Part shown: positions 37,519-46,162 of the stretch, in pieces
Layout of the letters: the number at the start of each line of letters is the position of its first letter
Position numbering within the stretch: the first letter of the stretch is position 1
From: Roseiarcus sp963836695
GTDB lineage: Bacteria; Pseudomonadota; Alphaproteobacteria; Rhizobiales; Beijerinckiaceae
Direction: 5' to 3'
DNA length: 64,000 bases
Assembly (NCBI GenBank): GCA_963836695.1
Contig: CAWIKX010000013.1
Coordinates: forward strand, 144,658 to 208,657
Notes under the pieces: generated by a model
Seen by the model: only the letters and a program-made list of their open reading frames with translations
Database searches by the model: none
Told to the model about the DNA's origin: nothing
Made by a program: the position numbers and the translations under genes

Positions 37519-38550
37519 ATGGATCGCAAGTGGCTGCCGCTCAACGCGCTTAGAGCGTTCGAAGCGGCCGGACAACATCTCAGCTTCACCGCCGCCGCCA
37601 ACAGCCTGACGGTCGCGCAGAGCGCGGTCAGCCGTCACGTGATCGTACTCGAGAATTTTCTAGGCGTGGCGCTGTTCGAGCGGCGCCCCCAACAGCTGGT
37701 GCTCACTGAGGCGGGGCGGCACATTCTGCCTGTCGTTTCGAAGTCCTTCGACCGCATCGACCAGGCGCTTGGCGAGGTGATCAAGGAAAAGGGTCGGCCG
37801 AAACGGGTGCTCAAGGTCGCGCTGCCGACCTCGTTCGCTCATCGGCTCGCCATTCCGATCTTGCGCGATTTCCGCTCAGAGAATGCCGGCATCTCGCTCG
37901 AGATCGTCTCGAAGCCGACCACCGGTCCGGAGGTGGACGGCGACATCGACATCGCCATCGTCTATTCCGAGCCCCGCGTCACGGACGCGATCCATGACCT
38001 CTTATGGATGGTGCGCTCCACTCTTCTGTGCAGCCCGAAGCTGCTCGAAGGGATCGACACCAGCGACCTAGGACGGCTGATCGCCGCCAGCGACCTCCTG
38101 CATCTCAAGATTGACGGCCGGTCTCGCCACTTCTTCTGGGAAATGTTTGTGCGCTCGATCGGACGTCCTGATATCGCGGTCGATCGGGGCCTCGTGTTCG
38201 ATACGCAGCAACTCGCAGCCCAGTATGCGATGATGGGCGACGGACTCGCGCTGCTTGATCCACTGCTGTTCCATGAGGAGATCAAGGCCGGCCGGCTGGT
38301 GCGTCCCTTCGACCTCTGGCTCGACGAAGGCTACGGCTATTATCTCACCACCCATCCCGAGGATCTGAGCAACGAGGCGGTGGCCTTGTTCCGCTCCTGG
38401 CTCATCGCGCGATTTGCGAGCGGCGCGCCGCCCCCAACGCCCGAGTCGGAACACGCGGCCGACGCGCTTAAGTCGCAAGCCCCGCCAGCCGAGGCCCCGA
38501 GGCCGCAAGCCGCCCCGGCCGAGCCGCCAAAGCTGCGCGCGGCGAAATAG
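37519..38550 (+). CDS. LysR family transcriptional regulator (GcvA-like)
   Basis: DNA-binding regulator of 343 residues. The N-terminal helix-turn-helix is LNALRAFEAAGQHLSFTAAA followed by LTVAQSAVSRHVIVLENFLG, the GcvA-subgroup pattern. The effector domain begins near residue 95 (LKVALPTSFAHRLAIPILRD). A Pro/Ala-rich tail (from about residue 305) is unusual for the family. GGAGG at 37510-37514 stands just before the ATG. It lies 136 bases upstream of the MttB-family gene on the same strand, so control of methylated-amine metabolism is likely but unproven. Confidence 0.9.
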   Translation: MDRKWLPLNALRAFEAAGQHLSFTAAANSLTVAQSAVSRHVIVLENFLGVALFERRPQQLVLTEAGRHILPVVSKSFDRIDQALGEVIKEKGRPKRVLKVALPTSFAHRLAIPILRDFRSENAGISLEIVSKPTTGPEVDGDIDIAIVYSEPRVTDAIHDLLWMVRSTLLCSPKLLEGIDTSDLGRLIAASDLLHLKIDGRSRHFFWEMFVRSIGRPDIAVDRGLVFDTQQLAAQYAMMGDGLALLDPLLFHEEIKAGRLVRPFDLWLDEGYGYYLTTHPEDLSNEAVALFRSWLIARFASGAPPPTPESEHAADALKSQAPPAEAPRPQAAPAEPPKLRAAK

Positions 38551-38686
38551 CAGCGCGAGAAGCTCCGGCGCGATTTGGCATGTCATATCGCCATTTTGGC
38601 GCGCGCGGACTTGTGGCGACTCCGCTAGAACAAGCTCCAGGGGCGAATCGCGGTCGGCGCTATCCGCCGCGAATCTGGAGACCTTA

Positions 38687-40234
38687 ATGACGACGGAAAC
38701 GCCGCAGGAGACGGGCCGCCGCCGCAGGCGCGCGACCGAACGCGGCGGAGGCTCCGTCTCCGTGCCTCCTGGCCAGCCGCAGCTGCCGTTCCCGCCGCTT
38801 GAGCTTATCTCGCGCGACGAGCTCGAATCGATCCATCTAGCAGCGCTCAACGTGCTCAAAGAGATCGGGATGGACTTCCTGCATGACGAGGCGCGCGCAA
38901 TCCTGAAACAAGTGGGCGCTGACGTCGATCCTGCCTCGCGTCGCGTTCGGTTCGATCCCGACCTCGTCCAGGCTCACATCGGGCTCGCGCCGCGGGAATT
39001 CAGGCTGCATGCGCGCAGTTCCGCACGCGATCTCTCGATTGGCGGGCGGCATGTCGCTTTTGGGACGGTGGCGAGCGCCCCCAATTCGTTTGATCGCGCG
39101 GGAGGGAGGCGGCCAGGCAACCGGCGCGACTATCAGAATTTCATCCGCCTCGGGCAGAGCTTCGATTCGATTCATTTCATCGCCGGCTATCCGGTCGAGC
39201 CGATCGACATTCCCGCCTCGACCCGCCATCTCGATGCGCTCTTCGACATGCTGACGCTGTCCGACAAGCCGGTGCACGCCTACAGTCTCGGGCGCGAGCG
39301 CAACCTGGACGCCATCGAGATGGTCAAGATTGCGCGCGGGCTCGATGATGAGGGGCTCGAGCGCGAGCCATCGCTGTTCACGGTCATCAACTCGTCGTCG
39401 CCATTGAGGCTCGACACGCCGATGGTGGAAGGAATCATCCAGATGGCGCGCCGCAACCAAGTGGTGGTGATGACGCCGTTCACCCTTGCGGGCGCGATGG
39501 CGCCTGTGACGCTCGCCGGCGCGCTCGCCCAGCAGCACGCCGAGGCGCTTGCGGGCCTTGTCATGACCCAGGCCGTGCGGCCGGGAACCCCCTTCGTCTA
39601 TGGCGGATTCACTTCGAACGTGGACATGAAGTCGGGCGCGCCGGCCTTCGGCACGCCGGAATATATGAAAACCGCAGTCGTCGGTGGGCAGCTGGCGCGA
39701 CGCCTTGGGCTCCCTTATCGCTCCTCGAACGCCAACGCCGCCAATTCGCTCGACGCCCAGGCCGCTTACGAAAGCGTGTTCTCGCTGTGGGGGGCGATCA
39801 TGGGCGGCGTCAACTTTCTCATGCATGGCGCGGGCTGGATGGAGGGTGGGTTGCAAGCTTCGTTCGAGAAGATGGCGCTCGACGCCGATCTTCTTGCGAT
39901 GGTCGCCGAGTTCTTGCGGCCGCTGCGCGTCGATGAGGCTGAGCTGGCTCTCGAGGCGATGCGGGAGGTCGGCCCCGGCGGACATTTCTTCGGCGCTGAG
40001 CACACCCAGTCGCGCTACCGCACCGCCTTTTTTCCGCCCAGCATCTCCGACTGGCGCAACTATGAAACTTGGCGCGAGGCCGGCTCCCCGACCGCGGTCG
40101 ACGCGGCTGAGCGCATCGTCGCCAATCGCCTGCGCGATTTTGTCGCGCCCCCGCTCGAGGTCGAGCGCCTCGAGGCGCTGACCGCCTTCGTCATCCGTCG
40201 CAAGGCGGAGGGCGGGGCGCCGACCGACTTTTGA
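38687..40234 (+). CDS. trimethylamine methyltransferase MttB-family protein (non-pyrrolysine)
   Basis: Protein of 515 residues in the MttB superfamily. Members transfer a methyl group from a quaternary or tertiary amine to a corrinoid protein or act as demethylases. Seen: HLAALNVLKEIGMDFLHDEA, VRFDPDLVQAHIGLAPREF, SAPNSFDR, VVVMTPFTLAGAMAPVTLAG, ALAGLVMTQAVRPGTPFVYG and SLWGAIMGGVNFLMHGAGW. No in-frame amber codon occurs, so this is a pyrrolysine-free member like glycine-betaine-type enzymes. I chose ATG at 38687 after CTGGAG; the longer frame from 38414 overlaps LysR. The MFS gene overlaps its stop. Confidence 0.88.
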   Translation: MTTETPQETGRRRRRATERGGGSVSVPPGQPQLPFPPLELISRDELESIHLAALNVLKEIGMDFLHDEARAILKQVGADVDPASRRVRFDPDLVQAHIGLAPREFRLHARSSARDLSIGGRHVAFGTVASAPNSFDRAGGRRPGNRRDYQNFIRLGQSFDSIHFIAGYPVEPIDIPASTRHLDALFDMLTLSDKPVHAYSLGRERNLDAIEMVKIARGLDDEGLEREPSLFTVINSSSPLRLDTPMVEGIIQMARRNQVVVMTPFTLAGAMAPVTLAGALAQQHAEALAGLVMTQAVRPGTPFVYGGFTSNVDMKSGAPAFGTPEYMKTAVVGGQLARRLGLPYRSSNANAANSLDAQAAYESVFSLWGAIMGGVNFLMHGAGWMEGGLQASFEKMALDADLLAMVAEFLRPLRVDEAELALEAMREVGPGGHFFGAEHTQSRYRTAFFPPSISDWRNYETWREAGSPTAVDAAERIVANRLRDFVAPPLEVERLEALTAFVIRRKAEGGAPTDF

Positions 40235-41421
40235 GCGCCGTTTCACCGGCCAGCGCCTCCGGCTTTGGCGCCCGCCTTCATGCATCGGTCGCCGCGATCT
40301 TCTTCGCCTTGGGCGTGGGCGTCGGCCTTTGGGGAGGGGCCTCCGGCGCGATTTTGATCCGCACCGGCGTTGACGCGTCGACATTCGGCGTCCTTCTGAC
40401 CGTCTATACCGGCGCCTATCTCATCGCCATGTCAGCGGGCGGGGCGCTCGCACATCGTTTCGGAGTCGAGCAGGCGTTATCTGTCTCGGCGGTCCTGTTC
40501 GGCGCGACCCTATGCGCGCTGCTCAACGCCTCGAGCGAAACCTGGGTCGCGACCGCCCTGATCGTCTCGGGGTTCGTTGGCGGCGTGGTCGACGTACTCA
40601 TGAACGCCGAGGGCGCGCGGATCGAGCGCGGGCTGGGTCGCCCGATTCTGGCCCGGCTGCATTGCGCTGCATCGGCCGGCATGGCGCTCGGCGCGATCCT
40701 CGGCAGTTTGATCGCCGTCGGGCCGGCGCCTTGGGCGGCGGGCATTCTCGCTGCCCTCGCGCTCGCCGGCGCGGGCGTCGCTTACCATCGCGCGGCCGAT
40801 GCCGATCGTCCTCCTCCAGCAGTGGTCGGCTCGATCGGCCGAAGCGGATTGTCCTTCGCGCCGGCTCTGATTGGGCTTGGCGTGGTTGTCGGCGTGTCGA
40901 TCGCGGCGGAACTCGCGGCTTCTGTGTGGTCGACTTTGCTGCTGCGCGAGGAAGCGCCGAGGCTGGCGGCGATTTCCGGCCTCGGCGCCGCGTTCTTTTC
41001 CGCCTGCCAGGCTGCATTGCGCTTCAACGTCGATGCAATCCGTCTTCGCGTCAGCGACCTTCGCCTCGTTACCGTTTCGTTCGCGATCGCCGCCGCCGGC
41101 TTCGCTCTCGTCAGCGTACAGGCGGGGTTCGCGGCGAGCGTCGCGGGCTTCGCTTTGATCGGCCTCGGCACGGGCCCTATCGTACCATGCGGCTTCGCGC
41201 TGGCCGCGCGTCATGCGGCGGCCGGACCTGCAGTGGGACTCGCCTCCGCCTCGCTGTTCAGCGCGCTGACCCGTCTTCCCGCGCCGCTCATGACCGGCGC
41301 CATTGCGCAAGCTCTGTCGCTGCCGGCGGCTTTTGGCGCCTTCGCGCTGGCGCTGGCGGTGACAGCCGCTGCGACGGGGGTGATCGCCTCGATGAATCTC
41401 GCGCGGCGAGCGACGCGCTAA
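40231..41421 (+). CDS. MFS transporter
   Basis: Membrane protein of 396 residues with about 12 hydrophobic segments, starting with TTG at 40231 that overlaps the MttB-family stop (TTGA). The early segment FFALGVGVGLWGGASGAILI and the loop ALAHRFGVEQALSVSAVLFG are like those of small MFS exporters. Coupling to the methyltransferase gene suggests transport of its substrate or product. Direction and cargo are unknown. Confidence 0.82.
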   Translation: MSAVSPASASGFGARLHASVAAIFFALGVGVGLWGGASGAILIRTGVDASTFGVLLTVYTGAYLIAMSAGGALAHRFGVEQALSVSAVLFGATLCALLNASSETWVATALIVSGFVGGVVDVLMNAEGARIERGLGRPILARLHCAASAGMALGAILGSLIAVGPAPWAAGILAALALAGAGVAYHRAADADRPPPAVVGSIGRSGLSFAPALIGLGVVVGVSIAAELAASVWSTLLLREEAPRLAAISGLGAAFFSACQAALRFNVDAIRLRVSDLRLVTVSFAIAAAGFALVSVQAGFAASVAGFALIGLGTGPIVPCGFALAARHAAAGPAVGLASASLFSALTRLPAPLMTGAIAQALSLPAAFGAFALALAVTAAATGVIASMNLARRATR

Positions 41422-41518
41422 GCGTGACTGGGCCGCCCAGATCGGGGCATTGATTTGAAGCCGCCGTTATTGCAGAGGAGGCCGGCTCGCGATGGCGAGC
41501 GGCGAACCCGGGGAATGA

Positions 41519-42935
41519 ATGCCCAAGATACAGCCGGTGATCATGTGCGGCGGGTCCGGCACCCGCATGTGGCCCGAATCGCGGGAGAGCTTGCCGAAGC
41601 AGTTCATTTCCTTGATCGGGCAGCGTTCGACCTTTCAAACGATTGTCGCCCTGGTTGGCGACCCCGCCGTGTTCGAGCCGGCCGTCGTCATCACCAATCT
41701 CGACTATCGCTTTCGCGTCGCCGAGCAATTGAGGGAGATCGGCGCGGAGGCGACGGTTCTGCTCGAACCGGAGCGGCGCGATAGCGCCGCGGCCGTCGGC
41801 GCCGCAGCTGCATGGGCGGCTCAGCGCGATCCGGAAGCAGTGGTGGCCGTGCTCGCGGCCGATCATGTCTTTGAGGACGGAAAGCGATTCGCGAGCCTTT
41901 GCGCACAGGCTCATGGGGCGGCCAATGCGGGCGAGATCGTCACCTTCGGCGTCACCCCTGACCATCCCGCCACCGGCTACGGCTACATTCATCCGGGCGC
42001 GCCGCTGGAGCTCGATCCCCATGTGCGGCGGATCGAGCGCTTCGTGGAGAAACCCGACGAAGCGCATGCCCGAGCCTTCATCGAAGACGGTTATCTCTGG
42101 AACTCGGGCAATTTCGTCTTTCGCGCCGATGTGATGCTGGAGGAGCTGCAGCGTTTCGAACCGGAGATCGCGGCTGCGACTGCGGCGGCGGTGTCGGACG
42201 CGAAAAAAGACCTTGGCTTCGTCGTCCTCGACCATGATTCCTTTGCCAAGGCGCCGAAAACCTCGATTGACTATGCGGTGATGGAGCGAACCGACAGGGC
42301 GGTCGTGTTGACGGCTGACGTCGGGTGGTCGGACGTCGGCGAATGGTCGACGGTTTGGCGGCTCAGCCCGCGCGACGCCAATGGCAACAGCCTGCGCGGA
42401 CGGGCGATGGTGATCGATTCCTCGAACGTGATGGTGCGTTCGGAAGAGCAACTGACCGCTGTCATCGGCTTGCACGACGTGGTCGTCATCGCCACAGGCG
42501 ACGCGGTCCTGGTCGCCGACCGGTCGCAGACCGCCAAGGTCAAGAAGCTCGTCGAGCGCCTCAAGGCGGAGGGCCATCCGGAAGCGACCGAGCATCGGCG
42601 CAACTACCGGCCATGGGGCTATTACCAGAGCATCGATCGGGGCGCGCGCTATCAGGTGAAACGCATCGTCGTGCGTCCCGGCGGGCGCCTCTCGCTACAA
42701 AAGCACCACCATCGGGCTGAGCATTGGGTGGTCGTGCGCGGCGCGGCCGAGGTCACGCTCAACGAGAAGGTGACGCTCGTCCACGAGAACGAGTTCGATC
42801 TATTTGCCGATCGGCTCGACGCATCGGCTCGCCAACCCCGGCAAGATCGACATCGAGCTGATCGAGGTTCAGACCGGCAGCTATCTCGGGGAGGATGACA
42901 TCGTCCGAATCGACGATGTCTATAATCGGAAATGA
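41519..42935 (+). CDS. manC: mannose-1-phosphate guanylyltransferase/mannose-6-phosphate isomerase (frameshifted)
   Basis: Bifunctional enzyme that makes GDP-mannose, for polysaccharide synthesis. The nucleotidyltransferase signature VIMCGGSGTRMWPESRESLP followed by KQFISL opens the chain. HPATGYGYIHPG and RFVEKPDEAHARAFIEDG follow, then the C-terminal cupin RPWGYYQSIDRG and KRIVVRPGGRLSLQKHHHRA. The frame breaks at 42794-42795, where one extra T in GAGTTCGATC should be GAGTCGATC. Removing it gives ESIYLPIGSTHRLANPGKID to a stop at 42935, total about 471 residues, the normal length. An assembly error is likely. Confidence 0.87.
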
Positions 42936-42939
42936 GGCG

Positions 42940-42968
42940 ATGGCGGCGCCGTTAAGCGGCGCCGCCAT
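42940..42968. terminator. bidirectional hairpin between manC and the DUF1127 gene
   Basis: Perfect 12-base stem ATGGCGGCGCCG/CGGCGCCGCCAT with a five-base loop, in the gap between two convergent genes. The sequence after the plus-strand stem begins TGTTG, with little T-run, so it is a strong hairpin but only a moderate classical terminator. Confidence 0.6.
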
Positions 42969-42974
42969 TGTTGC

Positions 42975-43136
42975 TCACGCGTTCTCCTGCGAAGCGAGGC
43001 GGGCGATCTGATAGATATCGGCCCGGTCGATCCCGATGTCTTGCAACTCGCGATCGGTATACGCCGAAAGCTCCTGCAAGACGTTCCAATAGACGCGACG
43101 CGCGCGCAGGAACTTTGTAAGAGAGAACTTCTTCAT
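42975..43136 (-). CDS. DUF1127 (YjiS-like) small protein
   Basis: Small basic protein of 53 residues. The chain begins MKKFSLTKFLRARRV and continues ELSAYTDRELQDIGIDRADI then YQIARLASQEN, the DUF1127 pattern (tyrosine, T-D-R-E-L-x-D-I-G). AAAGGAG precedes the ATG. DUF1127 proteins are widespread in Hyphomicrobiales; some are controlled by LysR-type regulators and linked to small-RNA or stress functions, but none is well defined. The upstream region (43137-43360) has an unusual cluster of repeated half-sites. Confidence 0.85.
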   Translation of the reverse strand: MKKFSLTKFLRARRVYWNVLQELSAYTDRELQDIGIDRADIYQIARLASQENA

Positions 43137-43238
43137 GGCGGTCTCCTTTGGTTGACCGCCCTCCTGATTTCGGCCTCAGCCAATCAAGCCGCTGGATCGC
43201 TCCCTCACCTAGACGGGATCGTAGGTAGAATGCTGCGC

Positions 43239-43284
43239 TGCAAAAGTCAATGGTGCGATGCAATAGTAAATGTGAAAATTGCAT
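43239..43284. promoter_or_regulatory. repeat and dyad cluster upstream of the DUF1127 gene
   Basis: Direct repeats TGCAAAAGTCAATG (43239-43252) and TGCAATAGTAAATG (43259-43272) lie 20 bases apart, about two helical turns. The second is the left arm of a perfect dyad: ATGCAAT (43258-43264) and ATTGCAT (43278-43284) flank a 13-base spacer. This resembles binding sites of LysR-type regulators, which are known to control some DUF1127 genes. The distance to the DUF1127 ATG (about 105-145 bases) fits an upstream activator site. Confidence 0.5.
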
Positions 43285-43374
43285 GACTACGATGGTTGGT
43301 ATCGCACTGTCGGTGATATTAGGCACTTAAATGCACGAATAATTAACCGTTTTGCTGGCCAGGAAGAGTTAGCA

Positions 43375-43575
43375 ATGCGATTCAAGCATATCACGTCTGC
43401 TCTGCGGCTGTACTCGGCGGCGATTGGCGCCCGCGTCAGGAGCTTTTTGCTGCAAATGCGAGCAAGCCGCTCGCCCAGCGTTCACGCGAGGCGTTTGACA
43501 GCCGAGATGGAGCCATTTATGAGCGGCGGCTTCAGGCGCGCTCCCCGGCTCAACGGGAGCGCGCTTGTTGTTTGA
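43375..43575 (+). CDS. possible small hypothetical ORF
   Basis: Potential protein of 66 residues starting MRFKHITSALRLYSAA after AGGAAGAG. It has arginine-rich character and no family I recognise. Its last codons run through the hairpin at 43536-43564, which makes a real gene less likely, and the same stretch could instead be a small RNA ending at that hairpin. Confidence 0.2.
   Translation: MRFKHITSALRLYSAAIGARVRSFLLQMRASRSPSVHARRLTAEMEPFMSGGFRRAPRLNGSALVV
43536..43573 (+). terminator. rho-independent terminator
   Basis: Stem GCGCGCTCCC (43536-43545) pairs exactly with GGGAGCGCGC (43555-43564), with nine bases of loop, then TTGTTGTTT. This is a strong plus-strand terminator although no convincing upstream gene is seen, which suggests a short transcript starting around 43300-43400. 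Confidence 0.65.
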
Positions 43576-43618
43576 CGCACCCGTGGTCTTCAAGCCTTGC
43601 TCGGCTTAAGGCCTGTCG

Positions 43619-43636
43619 GCGCTTTTGCAAAAGCGC
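43619..43636. repeat. perfect 18-base palindrome in the rpsD leader
   Basis: GCGCTTTTGCAAAAGCGC is fully self-complementary and lies about 52 bases before the rpsD start. It could be a regulator site, a leader hairpin involved in S4 autoregulation, or chance. The adjoining AGAGGA at about 43676-43681 is the ribosome site for rpsD. Confidence 0.4.
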
Positions 43637-43687
43637 AGAGGAGGGCGCGTTCCTCGTTGCACCTGAACCGACTTTAGAGGAATCGCG

Positions 43688-44305
43688 ATGACGAAGCGCG
43701 CGGAAGCGAAATACAAGATCGATCGCCGGATGGGCGAGAATATTTGGGGACGCCCCCGCAGTCCCTTCAACAAGCGTGAATATGGCCCCGGCCAGCATGG
43801 CCAGCGGCGCAAAGGCAAGGCGACCGACTTCGGCACCCAGCTCAAGGCCAAGCAGAAGGTCAAAGGCTACTACGGCAATATTTCGGAGCGTCAGTTCCAC
43901 AAATATTATGTCGAGGCGCTCCGCCTCAAGGGCAACTCCAGCGCCAACCTCATTGGCCTCCTCGAGCGCCGGCTGGACGCGCTGATCTACCGAGCTAAAT
44001 TCGTGCCGACCGTGTTCGCCGCGCGCCAGTTCGTCAACCACGGCCACATCAGGGTCAACGGCCGGCGGGTCAACATCCCTTCCTATCAGGTCAGGGTCGG
44101 CGATCTCATCGAGATCAAGGAATCCTCGCGCCAAATGAACTTGGTGCTCGAGGCCAACGGGCTGGCCGAGCGGGACGTGCCCGACTATGTCGAAGTCGAT
44201 CACGCCAAGGGCACCGCCAAGCTCACTCGCGTTCCCGGGCTCTCCGAGGTGCCGTACCCGACGCATATGGAGCCGAACCTGGTCATCGAGTTCTATTCGC
44301 GCTGA
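43688..44305 (+). CDS. rpsD: 30S ribosomal protein S4
   Basis: Primary 16S rRNA-binding protein of 205 residues. It shows the family start MTKRAEAKYKIDRRMGENIW, SPFNKREYGPGQHGQRRKGK, RQFHKYYVEALRLKGN, LIGLLERRLDALIYRAKFVP and the S4 domain FVNHGHIRVNGRRVNIPSY. In many bacteria rpsD sits in an alpha operon; here it stands alone, as in related alphaproteobacteria. AGAGGA precedes the start. A typical alphaproteobacterial S4 sequence supports the taxonomic reading. Confidence 0.98.
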   Translation: MTKRAEAKYKIDRRMGENIWGRPRSPFNKREYGPGQHGQRRKGKATDFGTQLKAKQKVKGYYGNISERQFHKYYVEALRLKGNSSANLIGLLERRLDALIYRAKFVPTVFAARQFVNHGHIRVNGRRVNIPSYQVRVGDLIEIKESSRQMNLVLEANGLAERDVPDYVEVDHAKGTAKLTRVPGLSEVPYPTHMEPNLVIEFYSR

Positions 44306-44317
44306 GGTTTTCTCGGT

Positions 44318-44342
44318 GCTCGCAGAAGCGAGCCCGCTTTTC
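44318..44342 (+). terminator. weak hairpin terminator after rpsD
   Basis: GCTCGC-agaa-GCGAGC (44318-44333) followed by a short CCGCTTTTCTC stretch. A second inverted repeat, CCAGGCG/CGCCTGG (44353-44359 and 44371-44377), lies beyond. Either may end rpsD transcription; neither has a long T-run. Confidence 0.4.
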
Positions 44343-44427
44343 TCAAAGACCGCCAGGCGAAGAGGCGCTCCGCCTGGATCCGTGACCCGCTAAGGCGGCT
44401 CAACGCACGCCGGATCTTCAGGATCTC

Positions 44428-45303
44428 ATGCCGATCCCTCGCTCTGACACCGCGGGCCTCGGCGTCCTCCTTTATCTCGCCGGCGTCGCGATGTTCGCGT
44501 TCAACGACGCGCTCGGCAAATGGCTGGTCAAGGATTATGGCGTCGGCCAGCTGATGTTGCTGCGCACGATCGGCGCGGGGGTCGTGCTTGCGCCAATGGT
44601 CATTTCGCTGCGGGCCAAACTGATCGATCCGCGCCGACCCGGTCTTCAGGTCCTACGCGTCTTATGCGCGGCGGCGGACACCTTCGCCTTCTACTATGCG
44701 ACGCGCACCATGCCGCTCGCCGATGTGATGACCTTCTATATGGCGACGCCGCTCATGATCACGGCAATGTCGGCCCCGCTGCTTGGCGAAAAGGTCGAGC
44801 GCTTTCGCTGGGTAGCCGTTCTGGTGGGCTTTGTCGGCGTCCTCATTGCGCTCAGGCCCTCGTCGCAGATGCTTTCTTGGGGCGCGCCGATCGCGCTCTT
44901 GGGAGCCATCGCCTATGCGCTGAGCCAGACGATCACGCGCGATCTTCGGGGCATCCACTGGGTCCCCCTCGTTCTTTGGCAATTCGTCGGCACGGGTCTC
45001 GTCGGCGCGGCGACCATTCCCTGGGCGTGGACGACCCCTGGTCTTTTTGATCTCGGCCTCATGTTCCTGGTTGGGGTGGTGGCGATGATCTGCATCATCT
45101 GCGTCGTTCGGGCGCTCGGTTTGGCCCGCGTCGCGGTGCTGGCCCCGCTGCAATATACGGGCTTGCTGTGGGCCGCGATCCTCGGGTGGCTCGTCTGGCG
45201 CGATGCGCCCTCGCTACCGATCATCATCGGCAACGCCATCATCATCGGCAGCGGGCTCTATGTGGTGGCGAAGGGCAGGAAGGTCGAGGGGGCGGTCAAC
45301 TAG
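44428..45303 (+). CDS. EamA/DMT family transporter
   Basis: Inner-membrane protein of 291 residues with about ten hydrophobic helices in two repeats of the EamA type. Motifs such as AMFAFNDALGKWLVKDYGVG, PLADVMTFYMATPLMITAMS and LLGEKVERFRWVAVLVGFVG with the repeat APLQYTGLLWAAILGWLVWR are typical of drug/metabolite exporters. It ends 10 bases from the converging SoxYZ-like gene. Substrate unknown. Confidence 0.87.
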   Translation: MPIPRSDTAGLGVLLYLAGVAMFAFNDALGKWLVKDYGVGQLMLLRTIGAGVVLAPMVISLRAKLIDPRRPGLQVLRVLCAAADTFAFYYATRTMPLADVMTFYMATPLMITAMSAPLLGEKVERFRWVAVLVGFVGVLIALRPSSQMLSWGAPIALLGAIAYALSQTITRDLRGIHWVPLVLWQFVGTGLVGAATIPWAWTTPGLFDLGLMFLVGVVAMICIICVVRALGLARVAVLAPLQYTGLLWAAILGWLVWRDAPSLPIIIGNAIIIGSGLYVVAKGRKVEGAVN

Positions 45304-45313
45304 GCGCCTTCGC

Positions 45314-46132
45314 TCACGCCCCGCTGCGGGTCGCGGGCCATGCGCCCGAAAATTTCTTGCCCGCGGTGTCCTCGGCCTCGACGCTAAACATCTTGGCCCC
45401 GTTGGGCTTGTAGGTGAAGCGGAAGTTCGGATCCTCCGAGATCGAGATGCCGGCGGCCATCGAGAAAACAAGATCCGGCCCCTGATAGACCGCGAGCTTT
45501 TCGATATAGCGGGCCGGCGTGTAGAGCCGCGTCACCTGGTCCATCTGCAGCCCTGAATTGTTCGGATGGCGAATCATGAGGAGCGCTTCGTTCGGCGCTT
45601 CGGGGGTCGGCGGCAGGACGCGGAACTTCATTTGTCCCAGCGTCGCCATGGCTTCGTCCATGCTCTTGACCATGGGCGCCGAGCAGCCGCCTGACGCCTT
45701 GATGTAGCGCGTCGCCATACGGAGCGAGCCGTCGCTGAGCTCCGCGACCACGTGCGTATTGGTGTAGGAATTGACCCTGACCCGGGTCGAGATGCGCGTG
45801 TCGCTCGACTTCTCGCCAAGCGTGAAGGCGGCGGCCAACGGCACCGGATTCTGGTCGATGACAAGCGTGAGCTTGACTACGCGGCGCTTGTCGCCTTCCG
45901 GCAGTTTCGCTGAGAACGACACGGGCACCAGCGCCGCATCCTCGGCGCGCGGGGGCGCCTCGAAGGCGACAAGGCCTTTGTCTTCCACGATCGTCGCATC
46001 GTTGAACAACATATGCACGAGGTCGGGCCAGACGTCGGGGTCCTGGTCCGCTTGAGCGAATGCGCGTCCCCCTGTCGCGGCAAGAAGCGCGAGGCTTGCG
46101 AGGGTCTGCCGTCTGCTGAGTATGTGCGCCAT
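45314..46132 (-). CDS. quinoprotein dehydrogenase-associated SoxYZ-like carrier
   Basis: Periplasmic protein of 272 residues. A Tat-like signal, MAHILSRRQTLASLALLAAT, is followed by a SoxY-like half containing YIKASGGCSAPMVKSMDEA, where the cysteine resembles the sulfur-carrying cysteine of SoxY (though not at the C-terminus). A SoxZ-like half follows, with LLMIRHPNNSGLQMDQVTRL and SEDPNFRFTYKPNGA. Such proteins accompany PQQ-dependent alcohol dehydrogenase systems, apparently in a sulfur or redox relay. It starts 30 bases after the metallohydrolase gene, its usual partner. Confidence 0.85.
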   Translation of the reverse strand: MAHILSRRQTLASLALLAATGGRAFAQADQDPDVWPDLVHMLFNDATIVEDKGLVAFEAPPRAEDAALVPVSFSAKLPEGDKRRVVKLTLVIDQNPVPLAAAFTLGEKSSDTRISTRVRVNSYTNTHVVAELSDGSLRMATRYIKASGGCSAPMVKSMDEAMATLGQMKFRVLPPTPEAPNEALLMIRHPNNSGLQMDQVTRLYTPARYIEKLAVYQGPDLVFSMAAGISISEDPNFRFTYKPNGAKMFSVEAEDTAGKKFSGAWPATRSGA

Positions 46133-46162
46133 CGAAGCGCCTCCGTACCGAAAAGCCGGCGT

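Larger units (their letters stand above)
43137..43687. other. AT-rich intergenic stretch between the DUF1127 gene and rpsD
   Basis: This 551-base interval is markedly AT-richer than its surroundings around 43210-43380. It holds the repeat cluster at 43239-43284, a possible small reading frame at 43375-43575, the hairpin at 43536-43564 and the palindrome at 43619-43636. No other gene is apparent. It probably contains the DUF1127 promoter on the minus strand and the rpsD promoter on the plus strand. Confidence 0.6.

Noticed and set aside
38687..40234. Pyrrolysine-containing methylamine methyltransferase
   Set aside because: No in-frame amber codon is present in the gene, and no pyl genes occur in the window.
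38837..40384. A 515-codon minus-strand frame opposite the MttB-family gene
   Set aside because: It is low-complexity, arginine-rich and overlaps conserved plus-strand motifs; no family or start signal was seen.
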